Assembly: GCA_937925595.1 (NCBI GenBank)
Contig: CALALQ010000021.1
Coordinates: 1-18,037, forward strand
Reading direction: 5' to 3'
Origin: an uncultured Demequina sp.
GTDB taxonomy: Bacteria > Actinomycetota > Actinomycetes > Actinomycetales > Demequinaceae
DNA: 18,037 nt
Below the pieces are notes generated by a model. It was not told where the DNA came from and did not search any database. It was given only the letters and a program-made list of their open reading frames with translations. Made by a program: the position numbers and the translations under genes. Within the stretch, counting starts at the first letter, position 1; each line of letters begins with the position of its first letter. This document shows positions 1-7,227 of the stretch, piece after piece.

Positions 1-389
1 TCATAACCCCTGGTAAATGCGCCATGAATAGTGCTGCGAACGCATGCGTCGGACTGTGCACCGGTGACCACCAGCTCCCCCACTCCCCTGGCGGCGAGGA
101 TCTGCTCGAGGTCGGTCGCCTCAAACGAGTCGCCGTACAGTTTGCGCACAATGGGTTCGTCGGCAGAAACGGGGAGCTCATCAACGATTTGCCAGCCGTC
201 GCTGCCGATTGTCATGTCGTCGTCGGAATGCTGCACCCACACCACAGGAACGCCTGCCTGCCTGGCATCCGCGATGAGCGTGTTGATGTTCGCGAGAACC
301 GCGTCGCGATCGTGAGCACCGCCAATGACGTTCTTCTGAGCGTCGATGACGAGCAGCGCCTTGTGTGGCCTGTCCTTGAGCGTTGTCAT
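1..389 (-). CDS. Isochorismatase-family cysteine hydrolase (3' end beyond window)
   Basis: Alpha/beta hydrolase of the isochorismatase/nicotinamidase superfamily, probably a cytosolic amidase or hydrolase; the substrate cannot be read from sequence. The visible 129 residues start MTTLKDRPHKALLVIDAQ. They carry the three expected catalytic elements: Asp in LVIDAQ (about residue 16), Lys in VRKLYGDSF, and the nucleophile Cys in TGAQSDACVRST near the cut. The C-terminal part lies past the left edge (the frame is still open at base 1). The ATG at 389 has no Shine-Dalgarno sequence but has TACCCT exactly 6 bases upstream, so the mRNA may be leaderless. It lies 72 bp downstream of the flavodoxin gene on the same strand, separated by a GC-rich hairpin. 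Family assignment is secure, function is not. Confidence 0.85.
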   Translation of the reverse strand, partial: MTTLKDRPHKALLVIDAQKNVIGGAHDRDAVLANINTLIADARQAGVPVVWVQHSDDDMTIGSDGWQIVDELPVSADEPIVRKLYGDSFEATDLEQILAARGVGELVVTGAQSDACVRSTIHGAFTRGY

Positions 390-395
390 AGCGCC

Positions 396-401
396 AGGGT
401 A
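396..401 (-). promoter_or_regulatory. Candidate -10 hexamer TACCCT for a leaderless start
   Basis: TACCCT on the minus strand fits the actinobacterial -10 pattern TANNNT. It is followed by exactly 6 bases (ggcgct) and the ATG at 389, so transcription would begin at or next to the A of the start codon. No Shine-Dalgarno and no clear -35 element are visible. Confidence 0.4.
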
Positions 402-432
402 AGCACAAGCACTGACATGAGGTGGAAGACGA

Positions 433-452
433 GCGGCACCACGCCGTGCCGC
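433..452 (-). terminator. GC-rich hairpin between flavodoxin and hydrolase genes
   Basis: Perfect 7-bp inverted repeat GCGGCAC / GTGCCGC with a 6-base loop, 9 bases after the flavodoxin stop codon. The minus strand continues TCGTCTTCC, only modestly T-rich, so this is a weak intrinsic terminator or an mRNA-stabilising hairpin. Its position between two same-strand genes supports separate transcription of the downstream hydrolase. Confidence 0.45.
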
Positions 453-461
453 CCGCGCCTC

Positions 462-959
462 TTACGCGAAGGCATCCTCCTGGAGCCTCAGGCACACATT
501 CTGTGCCCAGTCGCGAATCTCCTCGAAGTCGCGGAAGTCGCCAATCGGCGGATTGATGAGCTTCACCAGCGCCTTCTCCCCCACGTTGAGCTTCTCCACC
601 AGCAGCCGGCCGCCAAACCGCTTGTGCTCGATGGCTCCCGCAAGCTCCGCGAGCTCCTCCGCCTCGTCGAGCGGCTGGTCGGGCTCCGTCACCTGGGTCA
701 TGCCAACGGAGAACAGCCACGTATCGCGTGCACGGAGGGTTGCCGCATTGTCGCGCACAAGCGCCGACGCATCCTTGCGCCACAGCCCGCCATACACCGC
801 GGAACCCACAATCACAGCGTCGTAATAGCGCACGGACGCCACATCGCACGCGTCGGCGAAATCAGTCTCAAAGCCGTACTCGCGCAGCACTTCCGCGACC
901 GCCTCGCCCACCTCGCGAGTAGCTCCGTACTTGGAACCTGTAGCAACCAAGACCTTCAT
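462..959 (-). CDS. Flavodoxin-domain protein (HemG/BfrG-like)
   Basis: 165-aa flavodoxin-fold protein predicted to bind FMN and act as a cytosolic electron carrier or quinone/porphyrinogen-type reductase. The FMN phosphate loop is ATGSKYGATREV (residues 6-17) and the second FMN-contact segment is VGSAVYGGLW (51-60). The length and the GSKYGAT loop resemble the menaquinone-dependent protoporphyrinogen IX dehydrogenase HemG and related flavodoxin-domain proteins of actinomycetes more than classical acidic flavodoxins. I prefer the ATG at 959 to the upstream in-frame start at 986 because GGAGGAGGAAACC precedes it directly. It lies 75 bp after pyc on the same strand with a hairpin between, so co-transcription is uncertain. 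There is no heme gene in the window to support a HemG role. Confidence 0.82.
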   Translation of the reverse strand: MKVLVATGSKYGATREVGEAVAEVLREYGFETDFADACDVASVRYYDAVIVGSAVYGGLWRKDASALVRDNAATLRARDTWLFSVGMTQVTEPDQPLDEAEELAELAGAIEHKRFGGRLLVEKLNVGEKALVKLINPPIGDFRDFEEIRDWAQNVCLRLQEDAFA

Positions 960-989
960 GGTTTCCTCCTCCGTTGCCACCATCATCTG

Positions 990-1011
990 CCCGACGCTGG
1001 CGCCAGTCGGG
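990..1011 (-). terminator. Hairpin downstream of pyc
   Basis: Perfect 6-bp inverted repeat CCCGAC / GTCGGG enclosing the self-complementary TGGCGCCA, about 23 bases past the pyc stop codon. It has no U-tract, so it is a candidate terminator or RNA 3'-end stabiliser only. Confidence 0.4.
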
Positions 1012-1034
1012 GGACGATGGTCCCTAGGAGGGGG

Positions 1035-4000
1035 TTACGAGATCTCGAGGACCAGGTCGCCGCCTGCAAGGGTCTCGACGTTGTTCACCACGACACGCGT
1101 GACGGTGCCATCGATAGGCGTGGTGATCGAGGACTCCATCTTCATCGCCTCAATGGTCGCGACGGCCTGGCCGGCGGTGACCTTGTCGCCAACGGCCACG
1201 ACCGGGCTCACCGCGCCCGAGAACGGCGCCGCAATCGAGCCGGGCCGGTTGGGATCGGCCTTCTCGCGTGACACCGCCTCAACCTTTGCTGATTCGTCGC
1301 GGACCTGCACGGGGCGGATGGAGCCGTTGTAGGAGAACATCGCGGTGCGCTCGCCGTGGTCATCAGGTTCACCGAGCGCCTCGAGCGTCGCGATCATGTT
1401 CACGCCGGGGCTGAACTCGACGTTGACCTCTTCCCCACTGCCGACGGTGAGGCCGTACAGGTAGTGGAAGGTGTCGATGACCGAGATGTCGCCGTACTTC
1501 TCGACTGCCACGTCGAAGTCCTTGGCAGGGCCAGGGAACAGCAGGTGGTTGAGCCGACGCTGCCGCTCCGGTCCGGACTTGGCGAGCACCTCGCGGTCGG
1601 AGTCGGTGAGCTGCGCCACCTTGCGCTCGAAGTTGCGTCCGGCGAGCGCCCTAGAGCGGAACGGCTCGGGCCAGCCGCCAGGCGGATCGCCGAGCTCGCC
1701 CTGGAGGAAGCCGATCACAGAGTCAGGAATGTCGTACTTACCAGGGTTTTCGGCAAAGTCGGCAGGGTCGGCACCGATGCCGACGAGGTGCAGTGCGAGG
1801 TCGCCGACAACCTTGGACGAGGGCGTCACCTTCACAAGGCGGCCGAGGATGCGGTCCGCAGCGGCGTACATGTCCTCGATCTGCTCGAACTTCTCGGCAA
1901 GGCCAAGGGAGATCGCCTGCTGGCGCAGGTTGGACAACTGGCCGCCAGGAATCTCGTGGTGGTAGACGCGACCCGTCGGGCCCGGGAGGCCGGACTCGAA
2001 GGGGGCGTAGAGGCGGCGCACGGCCTCCCAGTACGGCTCGAGTGATTGTGCGGCGTCAAGGGAGATTCCGGTGTCGCGAGTGGTGTGCTCGAGGGCGGCG
2101 ATAAGTGCGCTCATGGGCGGCTGCGAGGTGGTGCCCGCCATGGCGGCGGATGCCACGTCCACAGCGTCGACTCCGGCCTCTGCGGCCGCAAGGAGCGTGC
2201 CAATCTGGCCGCCAGCAGTGTCGTGCGTGTGCAGGTGCACGGGCAGGTCGAAGCGCTCCCGCAGGGCAGATACCAGGGTGTATGCGGCGGCGGGACGGAG
2301 CAGGCCCGCCATGTCCTTGATCGCGAGGATGTGAGCGCCGGCGTCAACGAGCTGATCCGCGAGGTTGAGGTAGTAGTCGAGCGTGTAGAGCGTCTCGTCG
2401 GGCGAGACCATGTTGCCCGTGTAGCACAGCGTCGCCTCAGCCACCGACTGGCCGGTGCGGCGCACGGCCTCGATGGCAGGACGCATCTGCTCCACATCAT
2501 TGAGCGCGTCGAAGATGCGGAAGATGTCGATTCCGGTCTCCGTCGCCTCCTCGACGAACGCGACAGCGACCTCGTCGGGGTAGGGCGTGTAGCCCACCGT
2601 GTTGCGGCCGCGCAGCAGCATTTGCAGGGCGATGTTCGGCATTGCCTCGCGCAGGTTCGCGAGTCGCAGCCACGGGTCCTCGCCAAGGAAGCGCAACGCG
2701 ACGTCGTAGGTGGCGCCGCCCCAGCACTCGACGGAGAACAGTTCGGGCGTCATGCGCGACACGTGACCTGCGGCCTTGAGCAGGTCGAACGTGCGCACGC
2801 GAGTCGCGAGCAGCGATTGGTGCGCGTCACGCATGGTGGTCTCGGTGATGGCGAGCGACTGGCGCTCACGCAGAGCGCGCGCGAAGCCCTCGGGCCCCAG
2901 CTCGAGCAGCTGCTGTCGCGTTCCAGCGGGGGCGGGTGCGCTCAGGTCAATTTCAGGAAGCTTGTCCCACGGGCGCAGGATGTCATCAGCGTGCTCGCCA
3001 TGCGGGCGGTTGACCGTGACGTGGCCCAGGTAGGCAAGCAGCTTGGTCGAGCGCTCGGCCGAGTCAGGGACCTGGAGCAGCTCGGGGTGACGGTCGATGA
3101 AGGCCGTGGTCACTCCCCCGGCGCGGAACTCGGGGTTCTCGAGCACGGCACGCAGGAAGCGGATGTTGTTGGTGACACCGCGGATGCGGAACTCGGCCAG
3201 TGCACGCGAGGCACGGGCCACCGCGGTCTCGAAGTCCCTTCCGCGGCACGTGAGCTTGACGAGCATCGAGTCGAAGTGACCCGTCACGGAGTTTCCTGCC
3301 ATAGCGGTCGCGCCATCGAGGCGCACACCGGCTCCACCCGGCGAGCGGTAGGCGACGATGCGGCCAGTGTCCGGCAAGAAGCCGTTGGTGGGGTCCTCGG
3401 TGGTGATGCGCGTCTGAATGGCGAAGCCGTTGACCCGCACCTGCTCCTGGCGGATGCCGATCTGCTCGAGGGTCTCCCCCGACGCAATGCGCATCTGGGC
3501 GGACACGATGTCGATGTCTGTGACCTCTTCGGTCACCGTGTGCTCCACCTGGATGCGGGGGTTCATCTCGATGAACACGTGCTGTCCCGCGCGCTCGCCC
3601 TCCGTGGCCACAAGGAACTCGACGGTTCCCGCGTTCACGTAGCCAAGCGACGTCGCGAACTTCACAGCATCCGCACACAGCGCGTCGCGAATGGCAGGGT
3701 CCAGCGCCGGCGCCGGCGCGATCTCGATCACCTTCTGGTGACGGCGCTGCACCGAGCAGTCGCGCTCGAACAGGTGCACCACATTGCCGGAGCCGTCGGC
3801 GAGGATCTGCACCTCGATGTGGCGAGGCCCAAGCACCGCCTGCTCGAGGAAGACGGTGGGGTCACCGAAGGCGTTCTCAGCCTCTCGCATCGCCGCCGCC
3901 AGAGCGTCGGGCAGATCCTGACGGGTCTCCACGCGACGCATGCCGCGACCGCCGCCGCCGGCGACGGCCTTCACGAAGATCGGGAAGCCGATCTCCTCTG

Positions 4001-4442
4001 CGGCCGCGATGAGCTCCTCGGTGTCGCGAGACGGCTCCGAGGACTGCAGCACCGGCACGCCCGCTTCTTTGGCGGCCTTGAGCGCGGCAACCTTGTCGCC
4101 GGCCTTGGCAAGAACCTCCGGCGGAGGGCCGATGAAGGTGATGCCCTCTGCCGCACAGCGCGTTGCGAGCTCAACGTTCTCGCTGAGGAAGCCGTAGCCG
4201 GGGTAGATGGCGTCCGCGCCCGAGAGCTTGGCGACGCGGATCATCTCGTCGATGTCGAGGTACGCCTTGATGGGGTGGCCTTCGACGCCGATCTTGTACG
4301 CCTCGTCCGCCTTGACGCGGTGCTCAGACATGCGGTCCTCGTGCGGGAACACCGCAACCGTCTTGGCCCCGAGTTCGTAAGCGGCGCGGAAGGCGCGCAC
4401 AGCGATCTCGGCACGGTTGGCCACGAGGACTTTCGAGAACAT
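1035..4442 (-). CDS. pyc: Pyruvate carboxylase, single-chain
   Basis: Biotin- and ATP-dependent carboxylation of pyruvate to oxaloacetate, the main anaplerotic feed to the TCA cycle; cytosolic tetramer. All domains are present in order in 1135 residues: biotin carboxylase N-domain (about 1-110), ATP-grasp (about 115-330, with the loop KAVAGGGGRGMRR and the active-site run MNPRIQVEHTVTEEV), BC C-domain (335-450), carboxyltransferase (about 530-800) with metal ligands in MRDAHQS (Asp539), the carbamylated Lys in AIKDMAG (Lys709) and HLHTHD (His738, His740), PYC/OADA domain (820-1020), and a C-terminal biotinyl domain with EAMKMES, biotinylated Lys1101. Length is typical of bacterial PYC. The ATG at 4442 is preferred to the adjacent TTG at 4445 because GAAGGGA sits 6-7 bases upstream. 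It is 106 bp downstream of a MerR gene on the same strand. Confidence 0.98.
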   Translation of the reverse strand: MFSKVLVANRAEIAVRAFRAAYELGAKTVAVFPHEDRMSEHRVKADEAYKIGVEGHPIKAYLDIDEMIRVAKLSGADAIYPGYGFLSENVELATRCAAEGITFIGPPPEVLAKAGDKVAALKAAKEAGVPVLQSSEPSRDTEELIAAAEEIGFPIFVKAVAGGGGRGMRRVETRQDLPDALAAAMREAENAFGDPTVFLEQAVLGPRHIEVQILADGSGNVVHLFERDCSVQRRHQKVIEIAPAPALDPAIRDALCADAVKFATSLGYVNAGTVEFLVATEGERAGQHVFIEMNPRIQVEHTVTEEVTDIDIVSAQMRIASGETLEQIGIRQEQVRVNGFAIQTRITTEDPTNGFLPDTGRIVAYRSPGGAGVRLDGATAMAGNSVTGHFDSMLVKLTCRGRDFETAVARASRALAEFRIRGVTNNIRFLRAVLENPEFRAGGVTTAFIDRHPELLQVPDSAERSTKLLAYLGHVTVNRPHGEHADDILRPWDKLPEIDLSAPAPAGTRQQLLELGPEGFARALRERQSLAITETTMRDAHQSLLATRVRTFDLLKAAGHVSRMTPELFSVECWGGATYDVALRFLGEDPWLRLANLREAMPNIALQMLLRGRNTVGYTPYPDEVAVAFVEEATETGIDIFRIFDALNDVEQMRPAIEAVRRTGQSVAEATLCYTGNMVSPDETLYTLDYYLNLADQLVDAGAHILAIKDMAGLLRPAAAYTLVSALRERFDLPVHLHTHDTAGGQIGTLLAAAEAGVDAVDVASAAMAGTTSQPPMSALIAALEHTTRDTGISLDAAQSLEPYWEAVRRLYAPFESGLPGPTGRVYHHEIPGGQLSNLRQQAISLGLAEKFEQIEDMYAAADRILGRLVKVTPSSKVVGDLALHLVGIGADPADFAENPGKYDIPDSVIGFLQGELGDPPGGWPEPFRSRALAGRNFERKVAQLTDSDREVLAKSGPERQRRLNHLLFPGPAKDFDVAVEKYGDISVIDTFHYLYGLTVGSGEEVNVEFSPGVNMIATLEALGEPDDHGERTAMFSYNGSIRPVQVRDESAKVEAVSREKADPNRPGSIAAPFSGAVSPVVAVGDKVTAGQAVATIEAMKMESSITTPIDGTVTRVVVNNVETLAGGDLVLEIS

Positions 4443-4502
4443 CAATTTCCCTTCGACGGTGGCATCATCTTGCCAGGTTTGCGCGGCCCAATACAGCGGG
4501 CC

Positions 4503-4518
4503 CCCGCACCGTCGCGGG
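4503..4518 (-). other. Small hairpin in the merR-pyc gap
   Basis: CCCGC / GCGGG with a 6-base loop between the MerR stop codon and the pyc start. The following GGCCCGC can compete for the same GCGGG arm. It has no U-tract, so it may be a weak terminator for the upstream operon or incidental in this GC-rich gap. Confidence 0.25.
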
Positions 4519-4548
4519 TCAGTCCATTGCTACGGCCCGACGCTGGGC

Positions 4549-5124
4549 CTAGGAGGCGTTCGAACGGCGGGCCCTGCGCTCCGCAAGTTCGTCGACGACT
4601 CCCTCCGCGGCGTGCTCTGCCTCGCCACGGTCAGACGGCAGCTGGGACAGCGAACCTTCGAGTTCGCGCCACACCTTACCAAGGGCGATGCCGAAGACAC
4701 CTTGGCCGCCCTGAACAAGGTCGATGACCTGATCGTCGGACGTGCACTCGTACACAGAGGCGCCGTCGGACATCAGCGTGATGCGGGACAGGTCGCTCAC
4801 GCCGCGCTCGCGCAGGTGCTCCACCGCGGTGCGGATCTGCTGCAGCGAGACGCCGGAGTCGAGCAGTCGCTTGACGACGCGCAGCACCAGGATGTCGCGG
4901 AAGCCGTAGAGGCGCTGGGTGCCGGAGCCGGTTGCGGGACGGACGGTGGGCTCGACAAGGCCCGTACGAGCCCAATAGTCGAGCTGACGGTAGGTGATGC
5001 CGGCCGCCTTGCACGCGGTGGGACCGCGGTAGCCGACGTTCTCGTCGAGATGGGGCAGACCGTCGTCGAACAGCACTCCTTGGTCGCCGACGCCAGAGAG
5101 GTCAATGCCCGCAGTGTCCGTCAT
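4549..5124 (-). CDS. MerR-family regulator, Rv1830 type
   Basis: 191-aa DNA-binding regulator with an N-terminal MerR winged helix (about 31-105: GYRGPTACKAAGITYRQLDY, then YGFRDILVLRVVKRLLDSG and the SLQQIRTAV helix) and a C-terminal region without the metal-binding cysteines of classical MerR proteins. The segment GQGVFGIALGKVWREL (about 140-155) is typical of the second MerR gene of the actinobacterial garA-ftsR cluster (Rv1830 in M. tuberculosis). Members of that cluster are linked to cell division and growth control; the direct targets here are unknown. I chose the ATG at 5124 over 5178 because GAAGGAGGGGCC precedes it. A good promoter match lies at 5150-5178. In other actinomycetes a bifunctional nuclease gene separates it from ftsR; here the two MerR genes are adjacent, 97 bp apart. 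Confidence 0.88.
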   Translation of the reverse strand: MTDTAGIDLSGVGDQGVLFDDGLPHLDENVGYRGPTACKAAGITYRQLDYWARTGLVEPTVRPATGSGTQRLYGFRDILVLRVVKRLLDSGVSLQQIRTAVEHLRERGVSDLSRITLMSDGASVYECTSDDQVIDLVQGGQGVFGIALGKVWRELEGSLSQLPSDRGEAEHAAEGVVDELAERRARRSNAS

Positions 5125-5149
5125 GGCCCCTCCTTCACGTTGTGGTTTA

Positions 5150-5178
5150 ACGTTATGGCCCGTTGGGGGCTCGGTCAA
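5150..5178 (-). promoter_or_regulatory. Candidate promoter of the second merR gene
   Basis: Minus-strand TTGACC (5178-5173), a 17-bp spacer, then TAACGT (5155-5150), about 25 bases upstream of the ATG at 5124 and leaving room for the GAAGGAGG site. The -35 matches the consensus at five of six bases. The 17-bp spacer is shorter than the 19-20 bp of classical MerR-controlled promoters. Confidence 0.5.
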
Positions 5179-5221
5179 CGACCGCGCCCTTTCACGCTAC
5201 CGCGTGTCGCGTCCTTTGTGG

Positions 5222-5986
5222 TTATCGGCTGATCGATCCGCGCACACAAGCGCCAAACACGGCGATTGCGGACTCGACAAACTCTCGAGCGGACTCCTCG
5301 GCCTCCCCTACCGCACCCTTCTTGCGCACCGGCGCAACCATGGCGTCGGCCCTGTCCGCTTCCCTGCGAGCGGCAAGCACGAGTGAGCGCAGCGAGCGGA
5401 TGTCACCGCCGGCCGCGCGGTATGCGCCGCAAGCGACGACGAGGTCAAGGATGCCGCGCTCGTAGGCACCGGGAACCGCCTGCTTGATCACGCCGGCCTC
5501 ATCGAGCTCCTCGATCGCTGCCTCAGTGGTGCCGGCGCGCGCCGCGAGTTCGCCAACGGTGAGGAAGTCAGCGTCGTCTCCGTCCACTACATGGGGTGAC
5601 ACGACCTCATGCATGGTGCCGCGGTCGAGCTGCTCAAGGTGATTCGCGATCACCGTGAGGGGCCGATAGTGATCGCGCTGTTGGCGCAGCACAAAGCGCA
5701 GCCGCTCGACGTCGGCTGGCGAGTACTGGCGGTAGCCGGACGGCGTGCGCTGCGGGGTGACCAGGCCTTGGGCGTCGTAGAAGCGCAGCTTTGAAGGGGT
5801 CAGCGCGGGGAACTCATTCTGAATGAGGGCAAGCACATCGCTCACGCGCAGCAGCGGCTCATGCGAGAGCGCGTGTGGCCAGCGCCCCGTCAGCGCCTCC
5901 GTGTTGTGGACGGCGTCCGCATCAGGGCGCACATCACCAGCGGCGGGCAGGCTGTCGCCCGCTGCGCGAGCTGCTGCACCACTCAT
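5222..5986 (-). CDS. ftsR: FtsR-type MerR-family regulator
   Basis: 254-aa regulator of the FtsR family (Rv1828 in M. tuberculosis; FtsR in Corynebacterium glutamicum activates ftsZ). The MerR winged helix spans about 46-115 and shows the family signature: RVSDVLALIQNEFPALTPSK, FYDAQGLVTPQRT, SGYRQYSPADVERL and RQQRDHYRPL. A second winged-helix-like domain follows (about 140-185, FLTVGELAARAGTTEAAIEE). The first 45 residues are Ala-rich and look disordered. The start is fixed by a 4-bp ATGA overlap with the garA-like stop, implying translational coupling, so FHA protein and regulator are made together. Target genes, including ftsZ, are outside the window, so the cell-division role is inferred from the family. 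Confidence 0.92.
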   Translation of the reverse strand: MSGAAARAAGDSLPAAGDVRPDADAVHNTEALTGRWPHALSHEPLLRVSDVLALIQNEFPALTPSKLRFYDAQGLVTPQRTPSGYRQYSPADVERLRFVLRQQRDHYRPLTVIANHLEQLDRGTMHEVVSPHVVDGDDADFLTVGELAARAGTTEAAIEELDEAGVIKQAVPGAYERGILDLVVACGAYRAAGGDIRSLRSLVLAARREADRADAMVAPVRKKGAVGEAEESAREFVESAIAVFGACVRGSISR

Positions 5987-6405
5987 GAAGCGGAGCGGCC
6001 AGCGTGGAACGTCAGGCGGTACTTGCCGATCTGCACCTCATCGCCGTCCTGCAGGACGGCCTCTGTCACCGACTCGTGGTTGACGTAGGTGCCGTTGAGG
6101 GAACCGGCGTCCTTGATGGCGAACGTGTCGCCGCTGCGCGTGAAGATCACGTGCTGACGGCTCACCGTGACGTCATCGAGGAAGATGTCCGAGTTGACGG
6201 AGCGACCCGCCGTGATGTTGTCGACATCGAGCAGGAAGCGAGCGCCCTGGTTGGGGCCGTGGTGGACGATGAGCAGCGCGTGGCCAGGTCCGAGCGCGTC
6301 AATAGCAGCCTGGTCGCTCGCAGTGAGGCCCGCGGCGTTCGACTCCAACGGACCCGCAGAGTCGAGCGACATGGTCCGTTCGACGGGACTCTCATCAAAA
6401 GTCAT
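5983..6405 (-). CDS. garA: GarA/OdhI-type FHA-domain protein
   Basis: Small phosphothreonine-binding protein. In mycobacteria and corynebacteria the unphosphorylated form binds and inhibits 2-oxoglutarate dehydrogenase and adjusts glutamate metabolism, until Ser/Thr kinases (PknG/PknB) phosphorylate its N-terminus and it folds on itself. The FHA domain occupies about residues 44-135, with the canonical residues in AGRSVNSDIFLDD (Gly67, Arg68), VTVSRQH (Ser82, His85) and GSLNGTYVN (Asn104, Gly105). Length (140 aa) is near the family norm. The N-terminus MTFDESPVERTMSLDSAG does not show the paired-threonine ETTS phosphorylation motif of GarA/OdhI; only Thr11 lies in a similar place. The ATG at 6405 overlaps the pgsA stop (ATGA), with GGAGGGAG upstream. 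Confidence 0.9.
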   Translation of the reverse strand: MTFDESPVERTMSLDSAGPLESNAAGLTASDQAAIDALGPGHALLIVHHGPNQGARFLLDVDNITAGRSVNSDIFLDDVTVSRQHVIFTRSGDTFAIKDAGSLNGTYVNHESVTEAVLQDGDEVQIGKYRLTFHAGRSAS

Positions 6406-7028
6406 CGCTGGCTCCCTCCAGTGCTGTCAGTGTAGGCGGAAGCGTCGTCCTGCGTCAGTCCCGCCGCGCGAGCCCGCACGTCCTTTACATATCCAAGGCC
6501 CCCTGCCCAGTACACGACCGCGGCGACGCAAGCGCCCACGATGGCGATCGTGTGCAGCCAGGTCGCACTCTCAAACGCGACGACGGCCAGGTACGCGAGC
6601 GGCAGGAAGAAGTACAGCAGCGCCGTCGCCCACTTGCCGATTCTCGTCACCTGGGGAGCGTCCACCTGGTGCTTGCGCGCGTAGAGCAGCGCGATGCCCA
6701 CCACGATGTCGCGCGCAAACAGCACCGCAAGCAGCCACCACGGGATGATCCCCCGCAAGGCGAGGCCGAGCACCACAGCGACGGTGAGCATGCGGTCGGC
6801 GGCCGGATCGAGAATGCGACCGAGCTTGGTCACCTGATTCCAGCGTCGGGCCAAGTAACCGTCGAAGAAGTCGCTGAATCCCGCGACGGCGAGGGCCGTG
6901 ATCGCCCAGGCGTCATTGCCCACGGCAAGGAGCACCGCGAACACCACGATGAGGACGATGCGCAGCGCGGAGATCGCGTTGGGAATCGTCGCAATGCGAT
7001 CGCTGGGCTCAGTGGCGGAGGAGGTCAC
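6402..7028 (-). CDS. pgsA: CDP-alcohol phosphatidyltransferase (PgsA/cardiolipin synthase type)
   Basis: Integral membrane enzyme transferring a phosphatidyl group from CDP-diacylglycerol to an alcohol. The full CDP-OH-P motif D-x2-DG-x2-AR-x8-G-x3-D-x3-D is intact at residues 53-78 (Asp53, Asp56, Gly57, Ala60, Arg61, Gly70, Asp74, Asp78). Around it are about five or six hydrophobic segments (about 18-36, 40-52, 80-118, 134-152, 158-178). The 208-aa length fits either phosphatidylglycerophosphate synthase or the actinobacterial CDP-alcohol type cardiolipin synthase; the position next to garA matches M. tuberculosis pgsA2 (Rv1822). Sequence alone does not separate the two activities. The start is a GTG at 7028 with TACACT exactly 6 bases upstream and no usable Shine-Dalgarno spacing, so a leaderless internal promoter is likely. 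It overlaps garA by 4 bp. Confidence 0.9.
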   Translation of the reverse strand: MTSSATEPSDRIATIPNAISALRIVLIVVFAVLLAVGNDAWAITALAVAGFSDFFDGYLARRWNQVTKLGRILDPAADRMLTVAVVLGLALRGIIPWWLLAVLFARDIVVGIALLYARKHQVDAPQVTRIGKWATALLYFFLPLAYLAVVAFESATWLHTIAIVGACVAAVVYWAGGLGYVKDVRARAAGLTQDDASAYTDSTGGSQR

Positions 7029-7034
7029 TCCCCC

Positions 7035-7040
7035 AGTGTA
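7035..7040 (-). promoter_or_regulatory. Candidate -10 hexamer TACACT for leaderless pgsA
   Basis: TACACT on the minus strand, then exactly 6 bases (ggggga) and the GTG at 7028. It fits TANNNT leaderless geometry. The G-run directly abuts the start and is too close to work as a Shine-Dalgarno site. Confidence 0.4.
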
Positions 7041-7057
7041 TTGGCGGGCGTCCCAGG

Positions 7058-7201
7058 CTATTTGGCGTTGCGCTGCTCGGCGAGCACCTTGTCGACGGTT
7101 GCGGCCGCCGTCTGGGCTGCCTCATCTTCCGTGGCGCCCCGAGCGAGCTCGCTTGCCCGAATCTTCTCGAAGGTCTTGTGGCGGATGTCTTCGTCAGTCA
7201 T
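7058..7201 (-). CDS. Small hypothetical protein, 47 aa
   Basis: A 47-residue charged protein beginning MTDEDIRHKTFEKIRASELA, then an Ala-rich helix and the end KVLAEQRNAK. It should be almost entirely helical and soluble, with no cysteines, signal peptide or membrane segment. I do not recognise a family. It is judged real because AAGGAGG sits 5 bases before the ATG at 7201, a promoter-like TTGCCG-17-TAGCGT lies just upstream, and the frame is conserved-looking (amphipathic, no rare-codon run). The longer frame starting at 7246 is rejected because its start has no ribosome site. Its stop is 29 bp before the pgsA start, so it may lead the pgsA-garA-ftsR operon. Confidence 0.72.
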   Translation of the reverse strand: MTDEDIRHKTFEKIRASELARGATEDEAAQTAAATVDKVLAEQRNAK

Positions 7202-7227
7202 GAGAACCTCCTTGGTGGGTACTTTCG

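Noticed and set aside
24..1271. Plus-strand 415-codon frame across the hydrolase and flavodoxin genes
   Set aside because: It spans two recognisable genes and an intergenic hairpin on the other strand and has no domain or ribosome site.
4496..4518. Alternative hairpins upstream of pyc as a possible attenuator or riboswitch
   Set aside because: Only 5-bp stems, a 2-base loop in one form, and no U-tract or leader peptide; listed only as a weak hairpin.
2046..4727. Very long plus-strand open frame (893 codons) opposite pyc
   Set aside because: It is antisense to a complete pyruvate carboxylase with all motifs; the residues are His/Arg/Val-rich without any domain. High-GC coding DNA often leaves an open opposite frame.
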